Positions 25,036-32,522 are shown, numbered from the stretch's first letter. The stretch is DNA of 33,767 nucleotides from Streptomyces sp. OR43 (GCF_008042275.1 NZ_RDBK01000001.1:236717-270483), one strand, 5' to 3'. Made by a program: numbers and translations. The notes: a model not told the origin generated them from the sequence alone.

Positions 25036-25202
25036 TGCGTGTTCGGGTACCCGTCGTCCGGGTACCCCGGGCGGAGGTGCGTGTTCGGGTACCCGTCGTC
25101 CGGTTACCCCGGGCGGAAGTACGTGCTGAGGTACCCGTCATCCGGATACACAGGCCGGAGGCACGTGCTCACGTACCTCGCGGCCGGAAACCTGAGCGGA
25201 GG
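25036..25202. repeat. 42-bp tandem repeat, four decaying copies
   Basis: Units begin at 25036, 25078, 25120 and 25162 (TGCGTG/TACGTG/CACGTG). Units 1 and 2 are nearly identical, unit 3 is clearly diverged, and unit 4 is 41 bases long and most degenerate. Each of the first units holds a GGGTACCC core. A fifth, partial unit start (TACGTG at 25203) is part of the following hairpin. In one forward frame the units read VFGYPSSGYPGRR-like 14-residue blocks, but there is no start signal. The gene-free stretch 25008-25401 contains nothing else besides the hairpin at 25190-25228. Confidence 0.88.
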
Positions 25203-25228
25203 TACGTGTGACGTACCTCCGCTCAGGT
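25190..25228. terminator. Perfect 18-bp hairpin, probable terminator of the acyl-CoA operon
   Basis: Bases 25190-25207 (ACCTGAGCGGAGGTACGT) pair without mismatch with 25211-25228, leaving a 3-base loop GTG. It lies at the 3' edge of the tandem repeat, about 180 bases after the acyl-CoA dehydrogenase stop and 170 before the next start. No T-tract follows. Confidence 0.85.
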
Positions 25229-25401
25229 CCGGACAGCGGCGGGCCCGTTTTCGTGTGGATCCGGTCACGGCGGGCGGAACGAGGGCTGACGGGCCGGCGG
25301 CGATCGAGCCAACTCTGCCCGTCCGCACCCCGGTTGCGGCGCGGCGCTTCCATACTCGGTCGCGTCCGCCCGTCCGGCACGCCTCGCAACCGGGAGATTC
25401 C

Positions 25402-26289
25402 ATGGCGTTCCCCACCCGCCGCCGCGTCGTCACCACCGCCCTGGCCACCGCGGCCGCGGCCGCCCTCGTACCCCATCAGCCGGCCACCGCGAGTGAAGCC
25501 CCGCGCGCCCGCACCGGCGTCCCGGGCCCCCGGCCGCTGCTCCGGGCGCACGCGCACAACGACTATCTGCACCCCCGCCCGCTCCACGACGCGCTGGCCC
25601 AGGGATTCACCAGTGTCGAGGCCGACATCTTCCTCGTGGACGGTGAGTTGCTCGTCGCCCACGAGGCCACCGGCATCGACCCCGCCCGCACCCTCTCCGC
25701 GCTCTATCTCGATCCGCTGCTCGCCCGGGTCCGGGCCAACCACGGGACCGTGTTCCGCGGCGACCGCACACCGGTCCAACTGCTGATCGACATCAAGACG
25801 GACGGCGCGGCCGCCTACGCGGAACTCGACCGCCAACTCCGCCGTCACCGCCGGATGCTGACCTCCTACCAGCACGGCCGGGTGCGGCCCGGAGCCGTCA
25901 CCGCCGTGATCTCGGGCGACCGGGCAGCCCGCGCCCCGATGGAGGTCCAGCGCACCCGGTACGCCTTCTACGACGGCCGGCTCGACGACCTCGGCACCGC
26001 GGCCACGGCCTCGTTCATCCCGCTCGTCAGCAGCAGCTGGACGGGGACCTTCGGCTGGCTCGGCGCCGGCCCCGTCCCGCCCGCCGAACGGGACACCCTG
26101 CGTGCGATCACCGCCGCCGCGCACGGTGCGGGGCAGCGTGTGCGCTTCTGGGCCACACCGGACGTCCCCGGACCCGAACGCGATGCGGTCTGGGCGGAGT
26201 TGCTGGCCGCCGGCGTGGACCACCTCAACACCGACGACCTCGCGGGACTGGCCCGCTTCCTCCGCGCCCACGACCGGCCCACGCGGTAG
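25402..26289 (+). CDS. Tat-exported PLC/GDPD-like phosphodiesterase family protein
   Basis: A 295-residue exported protein. The N-terminus TRRRVVTTALATAAAAALV is a twin-arginine signal (Arg6-Arg8). The mature domain starts with LLRAHAHNDYLHPRPLHDALAQGFTSVEADIFL (about 47-79): His52-Asn-Asp54, then Glu-x-Asp, then VAHE, as in phosphatidylinositol phospholipase C / glycerophosphodiester-phosphodiesterase barrels and fungal AIM6-like proteins. Later segments QLLIDIKTDG and VRFWATPDV correspond to barrel strands of that fold. ATG 25402 is preceded by CGGGAG at a 5-base spacing. The frame is open upstream through the tandem repeats, but the signal peptide fixes the start. Likely substrate is a phosphodiester outside the cell; which one is unknown. 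Confidence 0.87.
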   Translation: MAFPTRRRVVTTALATAAAAALVPHQPATASEAPRARTGVPGPRPLLRAHAHNDYLHPRPLHDALAQGFTSVEADIFLVDGELLVAHEATGIDPARTLSALYLDPLLARVRANHGTVFRGDRTPVQLLIDIKTDGAAAYAELDRQLRRHRRMLTSYQHGRVRPGAVTAVISGDRAARAPMEVQRTRYAFYDGRLDDLGTAATASFIPLVSSSWTGTFGWLGAGPVPPAERDTLRAITAAAHGAGQRVRFWATPDVPGPERDAVWAELLAAGVDHLNTDDLAGLARFLRAHDRPTR

Positions 26290-26419
26290 ACCGCCGCACC
26301 GGGACCGGCCCGCCGCAGGCGTACCCGTTTGGCGGACACGCCAGTGCGCCGGATGGCTCCTCCGCTACGCCAAACTGACGCCGAATGCCGCAATTCCGGC
26401 GCGGCGGAGGAGGTTGGCC

Positions 26420-26614
26420 ATGGCCATTTCGATCTCACTGGTGCTGCTTCTGCTGATTCTCGCGGTGATCTTTCTCCGTAGCGGCGGACTGAAGGTCTCG
26501 CACGCCCTGGTCTGCGCCCTCCTCGGGTTCTTCCTCGCGGGCACGAGCATGGCCCCCACCATCCAGGAAGGCATCACGGCTACCGCGGACGTCGTCAGCA
26601 GCATCAAGCCCTGA
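26420..26614 (+). CDS. Small membrane protein, 64 residues, unknown function
   Basis: A 64-residue hydrophobic protein with an excellent ribosome-binding site (GGAGGAGG, 26406-26413, 6-base spacing to ATG 26420). Two membrane segments: ISISLVLLLLILAVIFL (about 3-19) and HALVCALLGFFLAGTSMA (about 28-45), joined by the short polar turn RSGGLKVS. A soluble tail APTIQEGITATADVVSSIKP follows. Short proteins of this type are, to my knowledge, common in Streptomyces, sometimes near plasmid-transfer or integrative-element genes, but no such genes are visible here. It precedes a zinc-ribbon gene by 340 bases on the same strand. I do not recognise a function. Confidence 0.78.
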   Translation: MAISISLVLLLLILAVIFLRSGGLKVSHALVCALLGFFLAGTSMAPTIQEGITATADVVSSIKP

Positions 26615-26954
26615 CCTCGTGGGCGGCGGCGCGGCCACTGCCGGTTCCGGCTCCGGTGTCGGCGGCGACGCGGCGGACGGGTGCCGCGGTGCCGCTGTTC
26701 ACGGCGTGATCGCTCGACCCTGCCGCCGGGGGCGAGGTCACGCAGTGGCCCGCAAGCGGGCACGAACGGTCCGGGCAGGCGCCGGAACATGATCATTACG
26801 GGCAAGGGCTTGCATCGTGCCGCCATGGGGTGACTAGGGACATCCAGGTGTGAAACGGTCCGGTGGGGCATGGGCCGGGTCGGACCGTTGCCCCGCCCGG
26901 ACCGGGAACGTCCGCCGGGCTTCGCACCGAGCCGGGACCCGGAGAGCGCCAGCC
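26615..26954. other. Intergenic stretch before the zinc-ribbon gene
   Basis: No gene is supported here. The first half is GC-rich low-complexity sequence. Around 26788-26797 is an AT-rich ATGATCATTA patch. TTGCAT (26810-26815) and TAGGGA (26835-26840), 19 bases apart, form a weak promoter candidate for the next gene. A GTG at 26850 would extend the next gene by 35 residues but lacks a ribosome-binding site. Confidence 0.5.
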
Positions 26955-27680
26955 ATGTCATTCCCTGCGTTCGGACGTGATCCGGGAGCCGCCCATCACG
27001 AGCACTGCCGAAGCAGCCGCTGCTGCCGGTGTCAGCAGCGGCCCTGGACGACCGTCGCCGGAAGCGAACGCCTCTGCGGACTCTGCGCCTCCTGCTGCCG
27101 GGAATGCGGCCGGGCGCCCGCCCCGCACGTGGACGGTCTCGACCACGGGCTCTGCGGCGACTGCCGCGGACTGTGCGGCCGCTGCGGTACGCCGCTCGCG
27201 GCCGACGGCGACTGCCAGTGTCCGCGATGGCAGCGGCCGGGAGGCGATCCGGTCGGCTATCTCCTCCATGCGCTGCCGCCGCCGCTCATACGTGAGTTCG
27301 GCGGCCGCTATCCGGGCGAACTCGTGGCGCTGATCCGGCGGGAGCTCGGCAGGCGTACCCCCGACCAGCTCCTGGACCGGGTCGAGCGCCGGTGGAACGC
27401 CCGCTGGTCCCACACGCTGCAGGAGAAGGACGAGGAAGGACGCCGCCGACAGCCCTGGGAGATCGCCGAACAACTGCTCAGGCCGGGACTCTGCGCCGAG
27501 GCGGGTTGCGAGGACGGCCGGCTGATCACCAACGACTCCCCGTGCCCGCTCTGCGCTAATCCACTGCACCGTTTCGTGCCGGCCCAGGCCGACCGCAGGG
27601 CCGCCTCGGACCGGGCCAGGACCACGGCGGCGGCCATTAGGCGCGAAATGCTCAACCGGCGTACCGGCGGGCGGCGATGA
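26955..27680 (+). CDS. Cysteine-rich, multi-zinc-ribbon protein of unknown function
   Basis: A 241-residue soluble protein. ATG 26955 has GGAGAG (26941-26946) eight bases upstream. The N-terminal 75 residues carry a dense series of cysteine pairs: HCRSSRCCRC, LCGLCASCCREC, LCGDCRGLCGRC and DCQC. These could fold two or three zinc ribbons. A middle region rich in Arg and Leu (GELVALIRRELGRRTPDQLLDRVERRWNARW) is helical. The C-terminus has one more zinc-knuckle pattern, LCAEAGCEDG followed by CPLCANPLHRF, then a basic helix ending RREMLNRRTGGRR. The arrangement suggests nucleic-acid or protein binding. I do not recognise the family. It stands alone except for the small membrane protein upstream. 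Confidence 0.82.
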   Translation: MSFPAFGRDPGAAHHEHCRSSRCCRCQQRPWTTVAGSERLCGLCASCCRECGRAPAPHVDGLDHGLCGDCRGLCGRCGTPLAADGDCQCPRWQRPGGDPVGYLLHALPPPLIREFGGRYPGELVALIRRELGRRTPDQLLDRVERRWNARWSHTLQEKDEEGRRRQPWEIAEQLLRPGLCAEAGCEDGRLITNDSPCPLCANPLHRFVPAQADRRAASDRARTTAAAIRREMLNRRTGGRR

Positions 27681-27724
27681 GCCCCGGCCGCGCACCGCGC
27701 GGTGGCATTGCGCCCGCGTGAAGC

Positions 27725-27754
27725 GTCCATGAAACACCCAGCGTTTCCATGGAC
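27725..27754. promoter_or_regulatory. Long imperfect palindrome overlapping the -35 box of the secreted-protein gene
   Basis: Arm GTCCATGAAAC (27725-27735) pairs with GTTTCCATGGAC (27743-27754) around a 7-base centre. The only irregularity is one extra base in the right arm. The right arm overlaps the -35 box, so a bound protein could repress. Confidence 0.55.
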
Positions 27755-27778
27755 ACCTCAAGGACCTCGCCCTAGCGT
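27750..27778 (+). promoter_or_regulatory. Promoter of the secreted propeller-like protein gene
   Basis: -35 TGGACA (27750-27755), 17-base spacer, -10 TAGCGT (27773-27778). The predicted start near 27785 gives a leader of about 33 bases with GAGGAG (27808-27813) before the ATG. Confidence 0.5.
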
Positions 27779-27817
27779 CGGTCGGCGGCGCGCCCCCGCC
27801 CCCGACCGAGGAGTCCG

Positions 27818-29407
27818 ATGTCCCCGCACCCCAGAAGCAGACCCTCCCGAGCGCTTGCCGTGGTACTTGCCCTCTGCGCCTCGGCGCTCATGGTCGCCGG
27901 TGCGCCTGCCGCCGCGGCCGAGATACCCCGCGCCCCCGGGCACCGGCTGGTCAGTGACTACACGGGTGGCCCGGCCACCGCTGCGCCCGTTCCCGGGCAG
28001 GCCCCGCCCCAGCACCCGTTCCTCGCGCCGAACGGCCGCAGCGGCATGCACGCCGACGCGGCGGGCAGCGGCACCCACCCCTACTCGGGTCCGCTCGGCC
28101 GCGACCCCGAGGTCAGCAGCGAACAGATCGCGCCGCTGGGCGGTGAGTGCGCCACCGCCACCTTCGACGCGGCGGGCCGGCTGATCACGGTGTGTGGCAC
28201 GTTCACTGGATTCCTGCTCAAGCTCCTGGACCCACGCACCCTCGACACCCTCGCCGAGTACGCGCTCCCGCAGCGCTCCTCGACCGTCGAGGCCATCACC
28301 CGGCTCGACTTCTCGAAGATCTTCAAGGACACCTCGGGCGGCGCCTACTTCTACCTCGACAACCAGGACCGGGTGGTCCTCGCCGACTCCCGCCAGCACA
28401 TCCAGCGGATCGCGCACGAACAGGCGGCCGACGGCAGCTGGCGATTCACCGTCGTCGACGACTGGGACCTCACCGGCCAGGTGCCGCACGACTGCGTCAG
28501 CTGGACGAACCTCTACCCGAGCGGGACCTGCGACCCCGTCACCTCCGTCATGCCCGACTGGCAGGGCCGCGTCTGGTGGGTGACCCGGCTCGGCCGCGTC
28601 GGCACCGTCGACCCGCGGACCTCCGTGATCCGTTCCGTGCAGCTCACCGGCGAGGAGATCCAGAACTCGTTCTCCGTCGCCGAGGACGGCGTCTCGATCG
28701 TCACCGATCACGCGCTCTACAGCTTCGCGGCCGCGCCGGACGGCACACCGCGCGTCCAGTGGCGGCAGACCTACGACCGGGGGACCGGCACCAAGCCCGG
28801 CTCGGTCAACCAGGGTTCGGGCACCACCCCCGACCTCTTCGGCGACGGGGACGACTACGTCGCCATCACGGACAACGCCGACGACCGGATGAACGTCCTC
28901 GTCTACCGCCGCGCCCCGGGCGTCCCCGACGACCGCCGGCTCGTCTGCAAGGTTCCGGTCTTCGGCTCCGGAGCGTCCACCACCGACAACTCCATGATCA
29001 GCTGGGGCAACAGCCTCGTCGTCGAGAACAATTACGGCTACGAGAACGTCGGCACGCTCCTCCTCGGCCGCAGTGTCGTCGGCGGAGTCGCCCGCATCGA
29101 CGTGCGGCCCGACGGAAGCGGCTGCGACACGGTCTGGGAGAGCGCGGTCCGCTCACCCTCCACCGTGCCCAAACTGTCCACCGCCAACGGCCTGCTCTAC
29201 TTCTACGAGAAGCAGCCCAACGCGCTCGGCATCGACGCCTGGTATCTCACAGCCGTCGACTACCGCACGGGGGCGCGCCGTTGGTCGAAGCTCACCGGTA
29301 CAGGACTCTCGTACGACAACAACTGGGCGCCGGTCACCATCGGTCCGGACGGCACGGCCTACGTCGGGGTCTTCAACGGCATCGTGGCGGTCCGCGACAC
29401 CGAGTGA
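27818..29407 (+). CDS. Secreted protein, probable beta-propeller, unknown function
   Basis: A 529-residue exported protein. The signal peptide has a basic N-region (RSRPSRA), core LAVVLALCASALMVAG and likely cleavage after AAAA-E. GAGGAG lies 4 bases before ATG 27818. After a proline-rich linker the mature part holds repeated beta-strand units ending in G-R-x-V or similar (FDAAGRLITVCGTF, YLDNQDRVVLADS, DWQGRVWWVTRLGRVGTVDP, EDGVSIVTDHALYSF, IGPDGTAYVGVFNGIVAV). These suggest a propeller of the quinoprotein/WD-like type. Four or more cysteines could form disulfides. No catalytic motif or sortase signal is visible. An operator-like palindrome overlaps its promoter. I have no firm family name. 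Confidence 0.8.
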   Translation: MSPHPRSRPSRALAVVLALCASALMVAGAPAAAAEIPRAPGHRLVSDYTGGPATAAPVPGQAPPQHPFLAPNGRSGMHADAAGSGTHPYSGPLGRDPEVSSEQIAPLGGECATATFDAAGRLITVCGTFTGFLLKLLDPRTLDTLAEYALPQRSSTVEAITRLDFSKIFKDTSGGAYFYLDNQDRVVLADSRQHIQRIAHEQAADGSWRFTVVDDWDLTGQVPHDCVSWTNLYPSGTCDPVTSVMPDWQGRVWWVTRLGRVGTVDPRTSVIRSVQLTGEEIQNSFSVAEDGVSIVTDHALYSFAAAPDGTPRVQWRQTYDRGTGTKPGSVNQGSGTTPDLFGDGDDYVAITDNADDRMNVLVYRRAPGVPDDRRLVCKVPVFGSGASTTDNSMISWGNSLVVENNYGYENVGTLLLGRSVVGGVARIDVRPDGSGCDTVWESAVRSPSTVPKLSTANGLLYFYEKQPNALGIDAWYLTAVDYRTGARRWSKLTGTGLSYDNNWAPVTIGPDGTAYVGVFNGIVAVRDTE

Positions 29408-29433
29408 CGCGGGGCCGAGGCGGCCCGGGCCGG

Positions 29434-29751
29434 CTACTCCGCGGCGGGTTCCCCCGCCGCGTGGTCCGGTCCGGGCAGGGCCGTCGGAACCGTGGCGGCC
29501 TCGCCTCGCCGGACGGCTTCGACCGCCGCCTCGTGCAGCGAACGACTGGCCTCCTCCGTCGGACAGGGCACAGGACTTCCCGACATCGTGAACCAGTCGG
29601 CCGCATCCGTGTACTGCACAGTGATCTGCGCCGTGCCCTCGGCCCAAGTGGTGTGGACGGTCAGGTCGCCGGACAGCGGCCCGACCTCCTCGGTGAGCAC
29701 GCCGCCGTGCCCCGAGTAAACTCCGCGTGTCGTCCAGGACGCCCAGGTCAT
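29434..29751 (-). CDS. Small conserved-looking hypothetical protein, 105 residues
   Basis: I place the start at ATG 29751 (MTWASWTTRGVYSGHGG), because this residue opens a compact beta-rich domain: GVLTEEVGPLSGDLTVHTTW, then EGTAQITVQYTDAADWFTM. A GGAGG stands only a base or two before the ATG, so initiation may be weak or leaderless. The frame is open further upstream, but that part is Pro/Arg-rich and unlike coding sequence. The second half is a helix (TEEASRSLHEAAVEAVRRG) and a disordered Gly/Pro/Ala tail. No membrane segment, signal or catalytic motif. It is convergent with the propeller-like gene. Function unknown. Confidence 0.65.
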   Translation of the reverse strand: MTWASWTTRGVYSGHGGVLTEEVGPLSGDLTVHTTWAEGTAQITVQYTDAADWFTMSGSPVPCPTEEASRSLHEAAVEAVRRGEAATVPTALPGPDHAAGEPAAE

Positions 29752-29789
29752 GCCTCCAGGCTCGCACCAAAGCCGGGGTATCGCGACCC

Positions 29790-29927
29790 ATGGGTGACAA
29801 GTCCCCGAAACGCACGCGCCGTAGGGCTCCGGCCACAGGTCCGGCGGGCGAACCTCCGGTGGACTTGAACGAAATTTTTCGAGCGGCCACACTGCGGTTC
29901 CCGCAGTGGCCTATCCCGTTGCCCTGA
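29790..29927 (+). CDS. Doubtful small ORF, 45 residues, beginning MGDKSPKR
   Basis: The start MGDKSPKRTRRRAP resembles the opening of very small basic proteins that I recall from Streptomyces (MGDKSPK...). The continuation APATGPAGEPPVDLNEIF and RFPQWPIPLP does not look like that family, which is Lys/Gln-rich. No ribosome-binding site is visible and a hairpin lies within the 3' part. It could be a decayed gene or chance. Confidence 0.3.
   Translation: MGDKSPKRTRRRAPATGPAGEPPVDLNEIFRAATLRFPQWPIPLP
29885..29911. terminator. Hairpin in the region between the small hypothetical gene and the APC permease
   Basis: Stem ACTGCGG/CCGCAGT (29891-29897 with 29901-29907) with a 3-base loop is prolonged by GGCC/GGCC (29885-29888 with 29908-29911) across a 2-base bulge. 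It might end rightward transcripts or act in the permease leader. Confidence 0.45.
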
Positions 29928-30120
29928 CACGATCTTGACGTAAAACCGTTGGTGGATGATCTCCAGGCGACGAATTCCGAAGGAAAACTGCTATTGACCT
30001 GCGGAACGCGTCGGTATTGCATGACGCGCTGGGAGCACCGGAACCATTCCTCACCCCTCGTCCGGAGGCGATACCGCTCCCGCGCTCTGACACCGCACCT
30101 GTTGATCGGAACCCGACTCG
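29928..30120 (+). other. Leader and promoter region of the APC permease gene
   Basis: No further gene is supported. The stretch is less GC-rich than its surroundings. It has two TTGAC candidates for -35 boxes (29934-29938 and 29994-29998); the second is followed by TATTGC (30015-30020) at a short 15-base spacing. The ribosome-binding site before ATG 30121 is weak (GGAA around 30110). The exact promoter is undecided. Confidence 0.4.
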
Positions 30121-31518
30121 ATGACCGACACGCTCAGCGCTCCACAGGCACTCGCCCCCGCGACCGGACCCACCCCGCAGAAGCTCAAGCGTTCCATCGG
30201 CGTCGTCGGGGGGACCCTGCTCACGCTCTCCTGCGTGACTCCTGCCTCCACCCTCTTCGTGGTGGTTCCGGACCTGTTCGCCGGCCTCGGCACCTACACG
30301 GCGCTCACCATCGCCATCGGTTCGCTGCTCTGTATCGCGGTGGCCTTCTGCTACTCGGAGCTGGGCACCCTCATCCCCAGCGCCGGCGGCGAGTACGCCA
30401 TGGTGTCGACGATGGCGGGCCGGCTCGCCGGCTGGCTCGTCTTCGTGCTCTCCCTGCTCGTCGTCATGATCGTGCCCCCGGTCATCGCCATGGGGACCGC
30501 CGACTACCTCGCACCCCTCGTGCACATCCCCGCCTCCCTCGCCGGGGCGGGCGTCATGCTGCTCGCCACCCTCGCGGGCCTCCTCGACCTGCGCGCCAAC
30601 GCCTGGATCACCGGCATCTTCCTGGTGCTGGAGGTGATCGCCGCCGGTGTCGTGGCGGTCCTCGGGTTCGCCCACTCCGAGCGGGGCGCCGACGCGCTCG
30701 TGCACGGTTCCGTCGCCTCTGCGGGCGGCACGAGCTCGACCGTCACCGCCATGATGGTGGTCTCCGGGCTGGCCATCGCCCTCTTCATCACGCAGGGCTT
30801 CTCCACGGCCGTCTACCTCTCCGAGGAGCTGGAGGACCCGCGGCGCAACGTGGCCCGTACGGTCCTCGCCACGCTCGCGATCTCGACCGCCGTCATCCTC
30901 GTTCCCGTCATCGCCATCACCCTGGGCGCCCCCGACCTCGCGGCCCTGACCTCCGGCGACCTCAGCGGCATGGTCGAGGCGTGGTCCAACTCGGCCGTCG
31001 GCACGTTCGTCAGCCTGTGTGTCGCCCTCGCCATCATCAACGCCGGCATCGTCATGGTCATCCAGAACTCCCGGGTGCTGTTCGCCTCCGCCCGGGACAA
31101 GGCGTGGCCCGCCCCCGTCAACCAGGCCCTGTCCCGGCTCGGCCGCTTCGGCTCGCCGTGGGTGGCGACGCTCCTCGTGGGCATCCCGGGAGCGGCCCTC
31201 TGCTTCGTCAGCCTCGACACCCTGTACGGGGTGACCGGCGTCTCCGTCACCGCCATGTACCTGCTGGTGGCCGTCGCCGCGCTGCTCTGCCGCCGCGGCA
31301 CCCACCGCGACGCACCCGCGTGGCGCATGCCGCTCTGGCCCGCGGTGCCGGTGCTGCTCATCGTCGTCCTCGCCTACATCCTGACCCAGCAGGAGACCGA
31401 GTACCTGCTCTGGACCGGCGGAATCACCGCGGTCGCCACGCTCTACTGGGCCCTGTACCTGAGGCCCCGCCGCGCGACCCGATGGCTGGTGAGCATCCCC
31501 GAGGACGAGCAGGTCTGA
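30121..31518 (+). CDS. APC-superfamily amino-acid/polyamine permease
   Basis: A 465-residue inner-membrane transporter with about 12 hydrophobic helices. After a soluble N-terminus comes LKRSIGVVGGTLLTLSCVTPASTLFVVVPDLF, the unwound helix-1 region of APC carriers that binds the amino group of substrates. It continues with AFCYSELGTLIPSAGGEYAMVSTMAG, the classical APC block (E-L-x-x-x-x-P-x-x-G-G-x-Y). YLSEELEDPRRNVARTVL is the conserved cytoplasmic loop after helix 6. The C-terminus is short and acidic. This supports proton- or cation-coupled uptake of an amino acid or amine. The specific substrate is unknown. It is followed by a PepSY lipoprotein on the same strand, 78 bases on, with its own possible start signal. 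Confidence 0.93.
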   Translation: MTDTLSAPQALAPATGPTPQKLKRSIGVVGGTLLTLSCVTPASTLFVVVPDLFAGLGTYTALTIAIGSLLCIAVAFCYSELGTLIPSAGGEYAMVSTMAGRLAGWLVFVLSLLVVMIVPPVIAMGTADYLAPLVHIPASLAGAGVMLLATLAGLLDLRANAWITGIFLVLEVIAAGVVAVLGFAHSERGADALVHGSVASAGGTSSTVTAMMVVSGLAIALFITQGFSTAVYLSEELEDPRRNVARTVLATLAISTAVILVPVIAITLGAPDLAALTSGDLSGMVEAWSNSAVGTFVSLCVALAIINAGIVMVIQNSRVLFASARDKAWPAPVNQALSRLGRFGSPWVATLLVGIPGAALCFVSLDTLYGVTGVSVTAMYLLVAVAALLCRRGTHRDAPAWRMPLWPAVPVLLIVVLAYILTQQETEYLLWTGGITAVATLYWALYLRPRRATRWLVSIPEDEQV

Positions 31519-31583
31519 GACAGGTTCTCCGGTGATCGGGTGACACCGGGCGGTGGCACGTCATGCCGGACCGGCCATGCGGT

Positions 31584-31590
31584 TAGGCAT
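31584..31590 (+). promoter_or_regulatory. -10-like TAGGCAT ahead of the PepSY lipoprotein gene
   Basis: TAGGCAT ends 6 bases before ATG 31597 and no ribosome-binding site is visible, which resembles a leaderless start, although the hexamer deviates from TANNNT. Weak support. Confidence 0.3.
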
Positions 31591-31596
31591 GCGGGC

Positions 31597-32457
31597 ATGA
31601 CATGTGACTCCCCACCTGAGAAGACCGGATTCCTCCGCACCCGGCGCCTGCGCGCCACCGGCGCCGCAGGCGTCCTCCTGGCCGCCGCCCTGCTCACGGG
31701 CTGCGGCCAGGACAGCGGCGACACCTCGACGGGCACGGCCACCTCGGAGGCCGCGCGTGCCGTCCCGGAGCGGACCACCACGCCCTCGTACAGCGCGAGC
31801 AAGAGCGCGTCGGCGAGCGCCGCGATGACCCAGGACCAGAAGGACCGCAAGAAGCTCCTGGACTCCGCCAAGATCACCTACGACAAGGCCGTCACGACGG
31901 CCGAGGGCGCCGTCAGCGGCGGCAAGGTGGTCGATCTCGACCTGCGGGGCCCGGGCAAGTCGGACGACGACACGGACCGGGAGAGCGCGTCGCCCAGCGC
32001 CAGCGCCTCCCCGTCCGGGACCGCCTCGCCGTCCGGCAGCGCGAGCGCCTCCCCGACCTCCACCGGCGCCTCGCCGAGCGAGGCCTCCGCCTCGCCGGCC
32101 GCCACCGGCCCGGAGTGGGTCGCGACGGTCGGCGTCACGGACGGCACCGAGCACACCGTGCGCATCGACGCCGTCTCCGGCAAGGTCGTCAAGTCCACCG
32201 AGGACACCGATCAGGACGCCGAGGACAAGAGCCGCACGGCCGGCTGGGTCGCCAAGGCGAAGCAGACCCCGCAGCAGGCGGCCAAGGCGGCGACGGACAA
32301 GAAGAAGGGCACCGTCACCTCCCTGGAACTCGACGAGAACGACAAGAACGTCCTCGTCTGGTCGGTGGACGTCGTGGACAAGAGCTGGAACGAGACCACG
32401 GTGGACGTGGACGCGGCCACCGGCTCCGTCACCGGCGAGGAGACCGACACCGACTGA
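31597..32457 (+). CDS. PepSY-domain lipoprotein with Ser/Ala/Pro-rich insert
   Basis: A 286-residue protein anchored to the outer face of the membrane. The signal contains RTRRLRATGAAGVLLAAALLTGC with lipobox LTGC (Cys36). The first PepSY-like unit, beginning KKLLDSAKITYDKAVTTAEGAVSGGKVVDLDL, is interrupted by about 45 low-complexity residues (SASPSASASPSGTASP... type). It resumes with WVATVGVTDGTEHTVRIDAVSGKVVK. A second unit follows: TPQQAAKAATDKKKGTVTSLELDENDKNVLVWSVDVVDKSWNETTVDVDAATGSVT. PepSY domains often inhibit peptidases or sense envelope stress. The start at 31597 is the best of several in-frame ATGs, chosen by distance to the signal core. It ends before a strong bidirectional terminator. 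Confidence 0.85.
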   Translation: MTCDSPPEKTGFLRTRRLRATGAAGVLLAAALLTGCGQDSGDTSTGTATSEAARAVPERTTTPSYSASKSASASAAMTQDQKDRKKLLDSAKITYDKAVTTAEGAVSGGKVVDLDLRGPGKSDDDTDRESASPSASASPSGTASPSGSASASPTSTGASPSEASASPAATGPEWVATVGVTDGTEHTVRIDAVSGKVVKSTEDTDQDAEDKSRTAGWVAKAKQTPQQAAKAATDKKKGTVTSLELDENDKNVLVWSVDVVDKSWNETTVDVDAATGSVTGEETDTD

Positions 32458-32490
32458 CCCGGGCCCGGCCCGGAACCACCGCACACACGA

Positions 32491-32522
32491 AATGCCCCCG
32501 GTTCGCACGGACCGGGGGCATT
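32491..32522. terminator. Strong bidirectional hairpin terminator
   Basis: A perfect 12-bp stem, AATGCCCCCGGT (32491-32502) with ACCGGGGGCATT (32511-32522), and an 8-base loop stand between the convergent lipoprotein and ABC exporter genes. Confidence 0.88.

Noticed and set aside
25036..25228. A short CRISPR-like array.
   Set aside because: The units are contiguous and decay progressively without unique spacers, and no cas genes are present.
25039..25401. The open frame through the 42-bp repeats joined in frame to the phosphodiesterase gene (GYPSSGYPGR-type repeats).
   Set aside because: A Tat signal peptide with a good ribosome-binding site starts at 25402, and the repeat part has no start signal. 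A repeat-bearing N-terminus would bury the signal.
26850..26954. A longer version of the zinc-ribbon protein starting at GTG 26850.
   Set aside because: No ribosome-binding site before it, and the extra 35 residues are Arg/Gly/Ala-rich without pattern, whereas ATG 26955 has GGAGAG at good spacing.
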